Of a DNA stretch of 52,415 bases, positions 25,301-33,012 are shown in pieces. This stretch comes from Chryseobacterium caseinilyticum (GTDB taxonomy: Bacteria > Bacteroidota > Bacteroidia > Flavobacteriales > Weeksellaceae). The notes below the pieces were generated by a model. It was not told the DNA's origin, did not search any database, and saw only the letters and a program-made list of their open reading frames with translations. The translations under genes and the position numbers were made by a program. Numbering within the stretch: position 1 is the first letter of the stretch; each line of letters begins with the position of its first letter. The DNA lies in the NCBI RefSeq assembly GCF_014837145.1, contig NZ_JACYFS010000011.1, positions 1 through 52,415 of the forward strand, in the 5' to 3' direction.

Positions 25301-27086
25301 CTTAATTTCTGCCGCAAGTACTACTACTCCTGTTACAGCAGTATTTAACGTACCAGCCACTGGTGTTTACACAGGTAATCTAAATACAACAATGAGAGTA
25401 GTCTTGAGACGTTCAAGTGCTCCGGTAATGTGTCAGGATCCTGCAAATGGTGAAGTTGAAGATTATTATGTAAGACTAAGACCATGTAACAATGTTGCTC
25501 CGGCACCACCTACATTTACAACAATTACACAAAACTCTGCTGTTGTAAACTGGGTCAATACTGCCAATAATCTCAACTTTGTTGTACAGTACAGACCGGT
25601 AACTACACCAGTATCTCCATGGATAAATGTAAATGCTTCTACAATTACAGGTAATCCACCGTTGACACTGAATGGTCTAACGCCTGCTACAACTTACCAG
25701 GTTCAGATATCTGCAGTATGTAATGGTATCGCAGGAACTCCTGGAGCAATCAGAACGTTCACTACAAGATGTGATCCTACACCTCCAAACGTAACTATTT
25801 CCAACGTGACTTCTGGTTCTGCAACAGTAACATGGAATCCAATTGTACCGAGTGCTACTTATATTATGAGATATCGAATTGTAGGTACTTCCCAATGGAT
25901 TGATGTTGTACTACCTGCTCCGCCAACAAACACTTACATTATCCAAGGATTAAGTTCTTATGTAACTTATGAAGTACAGATTGCTAATATCTGTGTGGGA
26001 GAAACCACTCCAAACCCATGGTCAAATCCAGTGGTATTTACTACTGTGAGAGTTTGTTCAATTCCGCCTCCGGGATTAACTATTACTCAACTGAACCCTA
26101 CAAGTGCTGAAGTAACCTGGGAACCTTACACTGGTACTGGTGCTACAAACAGCTATATCTTGAGATACAGAAAAGTAGGAATTCCTAGCTGGACTACTAT
26201 TAATGTTAATAACGCCAACACTTATACTATTAACGGTTTATTGGAATTAACTAAATACGAAATGCAGGTAGCGAACGTTTGTACCGGTACACCGGGTAAC
26301 TTTACTCCACTGTACTACTTTACAACTCCTACTGTAACATATTGTCAAACAGGAGGAACTCCTGGTGGACCGGATTATATCAACAAAGTTACAGTTACTC
26401 CTTATCAGGGTGTAGCATATGCAAACCCTTCTGTAAATCTTGGATATCAGTACTATACGAATGATCCAACCAATAAGGAGATTGTTTTGGTACAGGGAAG
26501 CCAGGGTAACGTTGTTAAAATTGATAAAACTTCTTCTTCTGGCTCTAATACCGGAGTAGCTGTCTGGATTGATTTCAACAGAAACGGATACTTCGATGTA
26601 AACGAAAAAATTCTTTCAAACGGACCGAACACTGCAGACACTGCAAGTGCATCATTTACAGTTCCTGATGATGCTTTCGTAAGCTTGACAGATTACAAGT
26701 ATGTAATGATGAGAGTAGCTATGCAAAAAGACGGTATTCCTGTAAACTGTACCAATTTTGCAAACGGTGAGGTTGAAGATTATCGTGTAAGAATCGTTAA
26801 GCAGGCTGTTGTGAATCCTCTTAACCAAACTGACATCATGATTTATCCTAACCCGGTAAGTAGCGTGTTACTAGTTCGTAATACTAAAGGAAAAAGAAGC
26901 AATGACCTTTATTACAATGTCTATAATGCGGCTGGTCAATTAGTTTTACAGGGACTTCCTAACAGAGTCATTAAAAATGCTAAAAATGAAATTGAAATTG
27001 GTGTTAAAAACCTAATTAATGGTGTTTACACAATTGACATTCACGATGGTGAAACTTCAGTTCAGAAGAAATTTATTAAAGAATAA
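22392..27086 (+). CDS. T9SS-secreted multidomain surface protein with FN3 and GEVED repeats
   Basis: 1564 aa, exported. Residues 1-19 are a signal peptide (MKKILLLFSLILALFTNAQ). An N-terminal beta-rich domain covers about 20-250. Fibronectin type III modules begin near 253, 528, 783, 1032, 1127 and 1221. A jelly-roll-like segment spans about 347-525. GEVED domains begin near 623, 880 and 1317, each with a calcium-loop-like VWIDWNRNGTFEDSER-type motif and a closing GEVEDY. Residues from about 1475 form a type A T9SS sorting domain (IMIYPNPVSSVLLV...GVYTIDI...KKFIKE). Role: cell-surface adhesion or matrix protein. No enzyme domain is visible. It stands alone between a long AT-rich leader and a terminator. 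Confidence 0.9.
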   Translation: MKKILLLFSLILALFTNAQVSTYSFVQSTGTYTPLTGATVIATATSSNSLDDNIYPVALPFAFQFNGVNYNSINVSTNGFITFGAAAPGTTLYNPISAADAYAGAVSAWGRDLNSMFNVASTTGSISWAVVGTAPNREIVVQWANFRPAYSTGNPVYGFSFQIRLKETVNTISNVYGPGALLAGTGAISNTAQIGLRGATNTDYNNRSNGTTVLFSSSVTGTANTSTQAFNTVNATPGMAPDGLTYTWTPPSCFGPSGLVSAATSPTTGSIGWTAPTTPPGNGYEYVYNTTNTAPAITATGTPTTALAVPLGPLVSGTTYYWWVRSICSPTDKSAWVAGPSFTPGQIGGGTSSGGLLPINSCWGYNYSQQIYTAAEVSGAIGTNNLITKIRFFVSASVTPQNTFNQWVVYMGNTTQNSFTSNTNWVPLSGLQQVFSGTLPNMTSGQWVELTLANPFVWNGTSNIVVAVDENVPNYTCTQNWGNYPAGANKGILYYSDGTNPDPASPPSATSRYSDIPRLQIVAEVLQPCTTAPPSNIAVGQLTPTTATVTWLPSSGATYVVRYRIPPNGPWTTVTLTTPLTSNYTITGLTELTAYEVQVATICGGTQGAFSPSFPFTTPAISYCTASGNFADEFISRVAVSPTGLPQMISNSVIGTAAPYYSDYTNDPTRLVTLIRGTANNSIAVTRSWPGTIYDNATVVWIDWNRNGTFEDSERVLNQASNGNAVNTSAPFNVPTVAQGAYAGNLNLRMRVIIQEFSTPVACGSFSYGEVEDYSVKLIDLQPCSTVAPVPTVTNITSSSAYVSWLPTANATYRVRWREGTTGPWLPTPLGYIELPAGQSFYTIPNLLEQTAYQVQIQAMCGTTWGAFGASINFTTPPLTYCPMTGTGTNDHIANVTVTPTGQAIMSNTSTQSNYILYNTPATLINLEIGSTNNQISVGKAWANGTTYSDAVTAWIDYNRDGLFTDAERILISAASTTTPVTAVFNVPATGVYTGNLNTTMRVVLRRSSAPVMCQDPANGEVEDYYVRLRPCNNVAPAPPTFTTITQNSAVVNWVNTANNLNFVVQYRPVTTPVSPWINVNASTITGNPPLTLNGLTPATTYQVQISAVCNGIAGTPGAIRTFTTRCDPTPPNVTISNVTSGSATVTWNPIVPSATYIMRYRIVGTSQWIDVVLPAPPTNTYIIQGLSSYVTYEVQIANICVGETTPNPWSNPVVFTTVRVCSIPPPGLTITQLNPTSAEVTWEPYTGTGATNSYILRYRKVGIPSWTTINVNNANTYTINGLLELTKYEMQVANVCTGTPGNFTPLYYFTTPTVTYCQTGGTPGGPDYINKVTVTPYQGVAYANPSVNLGYQYYTNDPTNKEIVLVQGSQGNVVKIDKTSSSGSNTGVAVWIDFNRNGYFDVNEKILSNGPNTADTASASFTVPDDAFVSLTDYKYVMMRVAMQKDGIPVNCTNFANGEVEDYRVRIVKQAVVNPLNQTDIMIYPNPVSSVLLVRNTKGKRSNDLYYNVYNAAGQLVLQGLPNRVIKNAKNEIEIGVKNLINGVYTIDIHDGETSVQKKFIKE

Positions 27087-27105
27087 TAAATTAAATTTAA
27101 ACAGA

Positions 27106-27134
27106 ATAAGCTCTCAGAAATGGGAGCTTATTTT
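27106..27134 (+). terminator. Terminator of the surface protein gene
   Basis: Stem ATAAGCTCTC / GGGAGCTTAT (one T-G pair), 6-nt loop, followed by a run of eight T. Confidence 0.85.
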
Positions 27135-27207
27135 TTTTGACAGGTATAAGTCCCCAACGGAACGCCTTAACTAAGTATTGGATGAGATCCTCTCAACACA
27201 CAGTAAG

Positions 27208-27241
27208 AAAAATCCCGCTGAAGTTTTCCAGCGGGATTTTT
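27208..27241 (-). terminator. Second terminator, facing a gene remnant
   Basis: Stem AAAAATCCCGCTG / CAGCGGGATTTTT with an 8-nt loop, about 75 bp after the first terminator. It would terminate the decayed minus-strand coding fragment at 27253-27365. Confidence 0.8.
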
Positions 27242-27252
27242 ATGGTTCAATA

Positions 27253-27365
27253 TCAAAATAATTTTTCAGTTTTATCCCACATAACGTCAGGAGATTTGTG
27301 AAGCAGAAGTTTCAATCCAGGATCCGCTGTTTTGTACAATGTCTTCAGGCATAGTTTATTTAAAT
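27253..27365 (-). pseudogene. C-terminal remnant of an unknown gene
   Basis: A minus-strand frame without start codon reads TLYKTADPGLKLLLHK and ends DVMWDKTEKLF at 27253, just before a strong terminator in the same direction. The amino-acid composition looks coding, but upstream the frame hits a stop. It is probably the tail of a deleted gene. Family not recognised. Confidence 0.35.
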
Positions 27366-27380
27366 TTTAAAATCTGTTTA

Positions 27381-27415
27381 CAGCAGGGTTATCGGAATGA
27401 TTATAGCAGGGTTAT
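27381..27415 (+). promoter_or_regulatory. Two 12-bp direct repeats upstream of the MBL-fold gene
   Basis: AGCAGGGTTATC at 27381-27392 and 27404-27415, starts 23 bp apart (about two helical turns), ending 36 bp before the ATG at 27452. It could be a tandem operator for a dimeric regulator or the trace of a small duplication. Confidence 0.4.
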
Positions 27416-27451
27416 CAGTATTCAAAACAACACCAATTTAAATTTAATAAG

Positions 27452-28300
27452 ATGATGCTCACAAAATACTTTTTAAAGATTTTTATTCTTTATTTATCAA
27501 CTTTCTTTCTGTCGGTGAGTGCTCAGGAACCCATCAAGGAATACAAGTACAAAGACAATCTTTATCTTGTGGGCGACCGTGTTTTCTCGCTATACTACAT
27601 TACCGATGACGGTGTTGTTGTCATTGACCCTATCAGCACAAAAATAGCAGAAGAGACTTTAAAATCTATCCGGAGACATACAAGTTTACCGATAAAATAT
27701 GTCATCTACAGCCATAACCACTGGGATCACAACATGGGTGGGGACATTTACAGGAAAGAAGGCGCCCAGTTTCTAACCCATGAAGAAGCATTTAAAAACT
27801 TCCCTCCTAATCCCGAAGTAATGAATCCTGACAAAACATGGAAGGGAAATAAAAAAGTCCTGAAAGTGGGTGAACAAAGCATTGAACTCTATTATTACGG
27901 CAGAAACCATGGCAACGGGATGACGGTCTTCCGGTTTCCTGAACATAATGCAGTTTTCACTGTAGATCTTGTGGTGCCTGATCGTGTGCTCTACGCTTAC
28001 CTTCCCGATGCAAGTCCTCAAAACTGGCTGAAGGATTTGTATGAAATTAAAAAACTAAACTTTCAGGATCTTCTGATGGCTCATGTACGTCCGATTGGCT
28101 CAGGAAAAGACCTTGATCTTCAAATTCAGTATTTTGAGGATCTCTACAGGGAAACTCAAAAAGCATTAGACGCAAAGATTCCTTTATTTGAAATTCCTGC
28201 GAAGGTAAAAATGCCGCAGTACGAAAACCTTCAGAATTATAACGAATGGCTGCACATGAATGTGTGGAGGATTCTGATGGAGATGTCGACGGGAGTTTAG
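27452..28300 (+). CDS. Secreted metallo-beta-lactamase-fold hydrolase
   Basis: 282 aa with a signal peptide ending near SVSAQ (about residue 24); the next Met at 27455 is an equally good start. MBL-fold zinc site: HNHWDHNMGGD (His-x-His-x-Asp-His), His in RNHGNGMT, Asp in FTVDLVVPDR and His in LMAHVRPIG. This set of ligands belongs to the broad MBL superfamily; the Cys of class B1 beta-lactamases is replaced by Asp. A beta-lactamase role is therefore not supported by sequence alone; a lactonase or other hydrolase is as likely. It stands alone, preceded by two 12-bp direct repeats. Confidence 0.8.
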   Translation: MMLTKYFLKIFILYLSTFFLSVSAQEPIKEYKYKDNLYLVGDRVFSLYYITDDGVVVIDPISTKIAEETLKSIRRHTSLPIKYVIYSHNHWDHNMGGDIYRKEGAQFLTHEEAFKNFPPNPEVMNPDKTWKGNKKVLKVGEQSIELYYYGRNHGNGMTVFRFPEHNAVFTVDLVVPDRVLYAYLPDASPQNWLKDLYEIKKLNFQDLLMAHVRPIGSGKDLDLQIQYFEDLYRETQKALDAKIPLFEIPAKVKMPQYENLQNYNEWLHMNVWRILMEMSTGV

Positions 28301-28309
28301 TTGGATGCG

Positions 28310-28382
28310 GATGTTAAGATGAAAGATTAGAGATTAGAGACACGGATTAAGAGGTGCGGGATTCGGGGATGCAGGGTGTTTT
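28310..28382. repeat. Degenerate purine-rich 7-bp-period repeat
   Basis: The gap between the convergent MBL and LysR genes is a run of short purine-rich units such as GATTAGA-GATTAGA and GATTCGGGGATGC. It belongs to the same class of degenerate heptamer arrays as those at 42616 and 45146. Confidence 0.4.
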
Positions 28383-28396
28383 AGTTCTAATTAAAT

Positions 28397-29314
28397 TCAA
28401 ATTAAAAGGTTTTCCGGTTTTGTCATCATTTTTCTGAACAGACTTTTGATGTGTTCTATTTCATTTTCATAAATTGTTTTCTTGCGGCAACCGAAATAAA
28501 GTGTGTTCTCAAGCCTTTCCTTCCCCTCCCAAATAAGTTTTATTTCACCGTTTTCGATTTCGTTTTTACAGAGAAAGTCGGGAACTACTGCCAAACCGAT
28601 TCCTCCTTTCAAACATCTGATAATGGAATTGAGATTGGGGACAATATAGTTGGGTCTGAACTTCGGTTTATGCCCAAAATTCAATTGCCAGAACTGGAAA
28701 AGATGCTCCATGTCTCCCGTCGTTCCGTACCATTTTTCCTGCTTCAGCCAGTCTTCCACTTTGTGAAAATCATTTGAATTTAAAACATCAGTAAAATCAT
28801 TCACATCAACATTTTTCCCGCCAACCAATACAATCTGTTCCGATGAAAAAGCCTCGTGCAGTATGTTTGTTGAATTTCCCTTTTTAGGTGTGATGATAAG
28901 ATCCAGAATTCCTTTGTCGAGCTGGTCAAGCATCTCAGGATATTCACCGAAGCTGATAATTAAATTAAAATCCAATGTTGAAACATATTGCTCGAGCGTT
29001 GTCTGAAAGGTTTCAAAACACATTCCCACGCTGATGGTTGGCGTATGTTTTTCTGTTGACTTCTGAAAGTTCTTTTCAACCTCTTCCAGTTTCGACAAAG
29101 ATTCTGAAACGGCATTGAATAATACTTTTCCCCGTTCGGTTGGAATCATTTTTCTTCCTGTTCTATCGAACAATTTGTAGCCTACATAAGCTTCCAGCGA
29201 GCCTAAATGCAGACTTACACCAGGCTGAGATATAAAAAGAGCATCTGCCGCTCCCGTGAGAGTCCCGGTTTTATATATCGCTTTAAAGGTGCGGTACCAT
29301 TCAAGATTTACCAT
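28397..29314 (-). CDS. LysR-family transcriptional regulator
   Basis: 305 aa. Residues 2-60 form the winged helix-turn-helix (LEWYRTFKAIYKTGTLTGAA, LFISQPGVSLHLGSLE, GYKLFDRTGRKMIPTERG); residues about 90-300 form the periplasmic-binding-like effector domain. It is divergent from the MdaB-like oxidoreductase gene, the usual layout for a LysR regulator and its target. A palindrome at 29528-29543 overlaps the target promoter. The effector is unknown; quinone or electrophile stress would fit the target gene. Confidence 0.9.
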   Translation of the reverse strand: MVNLEWYRTFKAIYKTGTLTGAADALFISQPGVSLHLGSLEAYVGYKLFDRTGRKMIPTERGKVLFNAVSESLSKLEEVEKNFQKSTEKHTPTISVGMCFETFQTTLEQYVSTLDFNLIISFGEYPEMLDQLDKGILDLIITPKKGNSTNILHEAFSSEQIVLVGGKNVDVNDFTDVLNSNDFHKVEDWLKQEKWYGTTGDMEHLFQFWQLNFGHKPKFRPNYIVPNLNSIIRCLKGGIGLAVVPDFLCKNEIENGEIKLIWEGKERLENTLYFGCRKKTIYENEIEHIKSLFRKMMTKPENLLI

Positions 29315-29382
29315 AGTTTTTGAGGTTAAGGTTAAGGTTGATTAGTTTAATTTTTTATTTTTCATCTGGCTATTTCTTTTGC

Positions 29383-29500
29383 AGCCCGACCTGAGTGGAG
29401 CTCTTTTTGTAAGGAGGTACGACGAGCAAAAAAGCGGGAACGGAGGGCGGAGACAGCTGCCCAAATAAAAAAATCCATCATCCATCATCCATCATCCATC
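29383..29500. repeat. Dispersed GC-rich repeat plus four ATCCATC heptamers
   Basis: Positions 29383-29466 are GC-rich for this genome (GGAGGTACGACGAGC, AACGGAGGGCGGAGACAGC) and non-coding. They run into four exact tandem copies of ATCCATC at 29473-29500. Both lie between the LysR gene and its likely target promoter. Confidence 0.55.
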
Positions 29501-29527
29501 AGAATTATAATACAAAGATATAAATTA

Positions 29528-29564
29528 TATTATTTTAATAATACTCATTTCCATCATAACTTTG
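29528..29564 (+). promoter_or_regulatory. LysR-type operator palindrome and -7 box of the oxidoreductase gene
   Basis: TATTATT-TT-AATAATA (29528-29543) is a perfect 7-bp inverted repeat of the T-N11-A kind used by LysR regulators. TAACTTTG (29557-29564) fits TAnnTTTG, so the palindrome overlaps the -33 region. The same palindrome core, with a damaged -7 box, precedes the pseudogene copy near 42944. Confidence 0.5.
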
Positions 29565-29594
29565 CATCATAAAATTTAAAACAATCCTATTATT

Positions 29595-30209
29595 ATGAAA
29601 AAAGTACTCATCATCAATGGCGGACAAAACTTCGGGCATTCGGGAGGAAGATATAATCAGACTATTGCAGAAAACACGTTAGAGGTTTTACAGTCTTTCG
29701 GAAATATTGAAATTAAAATAACCAATACAAGTGATCCTTACGATAAAAATGAGGAGGTTGAGAAATTTGTGTGGGCAGATCTGATTATTTACCACACTCC
29801 AATCTGGTGGTTTCAGTTGCCGAACGGTTTTAAGAAATATATTGATGAAGTTTTCACGGCTGGTCATGCAAAAGGTATTTATATGAGTGACGGCAGAAAA
29901 TCTGACAATCCCAAAATCAACTATGGAACAGGGGGAATGCTTGGCGGTAGAAAATACATGCTGACTACAAGCTGGAACGCTCCTGAAACCGCGTTTACCC
30001 TTCCGGGAGAATTTTTTAATGAAACGAGCGTTGATGACGGTCCGCTTTTCGGTTTTCACAGAATGAATGCTTTTGTTTCTTTAGAGAGGATAGAAAGTTT
30101 TCATTTTCATGACGTTGAAAAAAACGCAGATATTGACCGTGATATGAAAATCTACAGAGATCACCTCAACAACGTCCTAGAAAAAGAACTGAAGCCACAG
30201 CTGGTATAG
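29595..30209 (+). CDS. NAD(P)H-dependent quinone oxidoreductase, MdaB/flavodoxin-2 family
   Basis: 204 aa, cytosolic flavoprotein. The start MKKVLIINGGQNFGHSGGRYN gives the FMN/FAD phosphate-binding loop; ADLIIYHTPIWWFQLPNGFKKYIDEVF is the family signature of MdaB/KefF-type reductases; the next flavin-contacting segment is YGTGGMLGGRKYMLTTSWNAP, and LFGFHRMNAF closes the core. It probably performs two-electron reduction of quinones to limit oxidative stress. It is divergent from a LysR regulator. A deleted, frameshifted duplicate, including promoter and terminator, lies at 42944-43260. Confidence 0.87.
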   Translation: MKKVLIINGGQNFGHSGGRYNQTIAENTLEVLQSFGNIEIKITNTSDPYDKNEEVEKFVWADLIIYHTPIWWFQLPNGFKKYIDEVFTAGHAKGIYMSDGRKSDNPKINYGTGGMLGGRKYMLTTSWNAPETAFTLPGEFFNETSVDDGPLFGFHRMNAFVSLERIESFHFHDVEKNADIDRDMKIYRDHLNNVLEKELKPQLV

Positions 30210-30259
30210 ACCGTTTATATTTTTTCGGAAACTACCAAAAATAAATTTTGACTCAATTA

Positions 30260-30287
30260 AATGCCACACGACAAATCGTATGGCATT
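30260..30287 (+). terminator. Terminator of the oxidoreductase gene
   Basis: AATGCCACACGA / TCGTATGGCATT with one mismatch. The duplicated copy at 43235-43260 is a perfect stem, so the mismatch here is a later change. Confidence 0.65.
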
Positions 30288-30420
30288 GTTGATTTGTGCT
30301 CAGGTTCAGAATATCTGAAGTTGTTCCTTGCAACCTTAGACATTGAGCATTTTTCTTACTTACCAATCTCAGAAGTAAACTTCAACTTTTTCTGTCACCT
30401 CTATTACTATTAATCTAAAG

Positions 30421-30621
30421 ATGCCTTTACGTGAAACAGAAAAAAACGGTCTTTATCTGAGTGCCGACATTACAGAACACACGGTGGTAAATTGGGCAGA
30501 AAGTGAATTTGGTAAGGGTTTAACGATTGTATTCACAAATGTTTGAATCTGGCAATCATGCTATAGAGCAAAGGCTAAGCGTGAAGTCAAAACACTTGAT
30601 GAAGTGTTGGTAAGCCTTTAA
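30421..30621 (+). pseudogene. Small broken ORF, family unknown
   Basis: ATG at 30421 opens MPLRETEKNGLYLSADIT and continues to GLTIVFTNV, where TGA (30544-30546) interrupts. The same frame then reads on for 24 codons (REVKTLDEVLVSL) to TAA at 30619. Coding-like composition and a single internal stop suggest a decayed small gene. I do not recognise it. Confidence 0.3.
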
Positions 30622-30668
30622 AATACTCACAATATTGTAGTAGCTAATCTAAACATTACATAAAAAAA

Positions 30669-30689
30669 CCGGAAGAAAAAATCTTCCGG
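30669..30689 (-). terminator. Terminator of the subtilase gene
   Basis: Stem CCGGAAGA / TCTTCCGG with a 5-nt A loop and a T-run on the minus strand. Confidence 0.75.
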
Positions 30690-30752
30690 CAAACTCCTAC
30701 CCCTGACAGGTGGTTTTAAACAAACATTTTAATATGAGAACAAGTCAAGTAC

Positions 30753-32693
30753 TTAGTTTCTGAACCGTAAAGAAGCTGGTTTGTTTTTGCTTTTATACAT
30801 CAGTATATAAACTCCTTTTACCTGATCAGACACTGCGATTTCATTGGTTTTTTCATGACCTGACTGAATTACCTTGCCTGACATATCATAAATTTTAAAA
30901 TCTCCGAACTGATCTGATCTGTTGTTTGAGATCATTTTTATTTTTTTGTCTGCAGCGTTATAGAAAACAACCGTCTGATCAGATTGAGTCTCAGATACAG
31001 CCAATGTTGCTGATGTGATCTTCAGGCCTGTAAGTAAAACAGAAAAGTTTCTTACCGCTGATGGCGAAGAGGTCGTTTTGCGAACATAAACAATAAGGGT
31101 ATTATTTTGGTTCGTTGTGGCGATATTTGCCTGTTTGTAGTTATCTACGCTGTTTGTGAACCATGCAGTTGAGGCAGAAACTGTAGCGTTTGGGTTTGAA
31201 ATGCTCAATGGTGCGTAGGGACGTGTATCAATGAAGGGAGTTCCCTGTTGTCTGAACAGTATGTCAAAATTATATACCAGCCTTCCAGCAGGATTGTTGA
31301 TTCCGTTAGCCGCTGTCTGTTCAGTCCCTTCATTATCTGTCCAACAAATGGATGCTCTTGCTGATGATCCTCCGGCGATTCCTGTAGTGCTTATTTCCGC
31401 ACTTGAATCATTCGAAGGGTTTGTGGTAAATTCCACCAATTTAGCACTTCCACCAGACTGCATCTGTCTGATTGTCTGTGCAGCTCTTTCCACATTTAAA
31501 ATACCCCATCCAAATTTGGCATCAGGACCTGGATTTCCTGCATCATCGGCAGTATGCAACATCAATGCTTTTAGTGATGCGGCTTTCATATACGTACCGT
31601 AAATGGATTTGTAGTATTGCTGTAAAAGAAGACCCGCGGCTGCGGCTGCCGGTGCAGCATAAGATGTTCCTGACGAACTTACGTCTACACCTGTATAGTT
31701 ACTGTTTCCGGTATATTTCGGTACGTTGATTGCTGTTCCGAGCGTTACGATATCGGGTTTCACTCTACCGTCATCTGTTGGTCCCCAATTGCTGTAGTCT
31801 GACATTGTATTGTCTGCATTTACCGCTCCCACAGTCATCACATTTTTAGCTGCTGTTGCTCCTGTAATAATGTCGAAGCCATTTGCTGTGCTGTTTCCGT
31901 TTGCCTGCTGCTCGTTTCCTGCTGCAACAAAAGGCAGGTAATTCGGTGTAACTTTCAGAAGTTCGTCCCAGCTTTTTGCTGTATCGTCGTACGCTCCGTA
32001 ATTCCATACATTATTTGTAGTGGTATTGCTGTAACCGTACGAATGATTGGAAATCAAATAGCCCTGTCCCGCAAAGGCGGTCATTTCAGCAATATCATTA
32101 TCCCAGTCATAGTTAAGAATTGTCGCATCGTAGGCGATTCCTTTTGCTGTAAGTCCCAAGCCGCCAGGATTTGCCGAAGATGTAAGCACTTTCCCAGCAA
32201 TGATTCCCGATACCGCCTGCATGTGGTCATTTCCACCAGCTGTATTCACTGTTTGACCCGACTGCATCGTTACTTTCCCTGTCAAAAGTTCATGCAATGC
32301 ATTTACCTGGCCTCCGTCCCAAACACCTGCTACCATGTTGAGTCCCGTAATATTGGTGTTCATCGATCCTCCGGAATGGAGCGCATTTGCTTTGGTATTG
32401 GTAATCTGATTGTTGTCTTTGGTATTGATGTAGATTGGATTTCCCTCATCATCAATATGGTGAAGAAGGTAAGAATTTCCGTTTCTCTCAAACTGTTTTA
32501 CAGCATCAGGATTATTTTTAAGATATATTTTAATTTTTTCCTGATCCTTCTGATATTTGAGAGCAAACTTTTGCTGAAGTGTGGTGAACTCCGAAGAATT
32601 AATGTCTCTTCTTACAATTTCTAATTCTTCTTTTGTTTGTGCAAAGATTCCTGTAAATGCGAGCAAGCCTGCCAGTAATAGATTTTTTTTCAT
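30753..32693 (-). CDS. S8 subtilisin-like serine protease with T9SS sorting domain
   Basis: 646 aa from the Met before KKNLLLAGLLAFTGIFAQ, a clear signal peptide; the longer frame from 32813 lacks one. Catalytic triad: Asp in GVWDGGQVNALHE, His in GGNDHMQAVSGIIAG, Ser in SSGTSYAAPAAAAAG, with the oxyanion Asn region FVAAGNEQQANG. A propeptide-like segment precedes the catalytic domain. A P-domain-like beta sandwich follows (about residues 430-565), then a C-terminal T9SS sorting domain (DFKIYDMSGKVIQSG...VKGVYILMY). A secreted or surface protease. It stands alone, upstream (in transcription) of nothing obvious. Confidence 0.9.
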   Translation of the reverse strand: MKKNLLLAGLLAFTGIFAQTKEELEIVRRDINSSEFTTLQQKFALKYQKDQEKIKIYLKNNPDAVKQFERNGNSYLLHHIDDEGNPIYINTKDNNQITNTKANALHSGGSMNTNITGLNMVAGVWDGGQVNALHELLTGKVTMQSGQTVNTAGGNDHMQAVSGIIAGKVLTSSANPGGLGLTAKGIAYDATILNYDWDNDIAEMTAFAGQGYLISNHSYGYSNTTTNNVWNYGAYDDTAKSWDELLKVTPNYLPFVAAGNEQQANGNSTANGFDIITGATAAKNVMTVGAVNADNTMSDYSNWGPTDDGRVKPDIVTLGTAINVPKYTGNSNYTGVDVSSSGTSYAAPAAAAAGLLLQQYYKSIYGTYMKAASLKALMLHTADDAGNPGPDAKFGWGILNVERAAQTIRQMQSGGSAKLVEFTTNPSNDSSAEISTTGIAGGSSARASICWTDNEGTEQTAANGINNPAGRLVYNFDILFRQQGTPFIDTRPYAPLSISNPNATVSASTAWFTNSVDNYKQANIATTNQNNTLIVYVRKTTSSPSAVRNFSVLLTGLKITSATLAVSETQSDQTVVFYNAADKKIKMISNNRSDQFGDFKIYDMSGKVIQSGHEKTNEIAVSDQVKGVYILMYKSKNKPASLRFRN

Positions 32694-32877
32694 AGCCTTT
32701 CTATAAATATTCATTTTTTTAAAAGCAGCAATCCTTGCGGCATCATTGCCAAAGGTTTCACTGCCTCTTTTTTTTTTAAGGCAAATTTGAATAAAAACAA
32801 GTATTGAATGCACTAACCTAAGGACTAGTATTTTTGTAAACCTGCAAGATTAGCACTGATACCACATAATAAATAAA

Positions 32878-32894
32878 CCACTGAAAATCAGTGG
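32878..32894 (-). terminator. Weak terminator of the TPR-LuxR gene
   Basis: Stem CCACTGA / TCAGTGG with a 3-nt loop. On the minus strand it is followed by TTTATTTATT rather than a pure T-run. Confidence 0.5.
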
Positions 32895-33012
32895 CTATTT
32901 CTTGTAAAACAATAAAAATGGAAATATCTTGTCTTTTAACGCACGATTATACTCTCCCACAACTTTGGTAAGCAGTAAAATCAAATCCTCTTTTTACTTC
33001 TGCTTTATCTTA

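Noticed and set aside
27452..28300. Class B beta-lactamase (resistance gene)
   Set aside because: The MBL fold and zinc ligands are clear, but the Cys ligand typical of B1 enzymes is Asp here and overall similarity to IND/BlaB-type enzymes is not evident; hydrolase of unknown substrate is safer.
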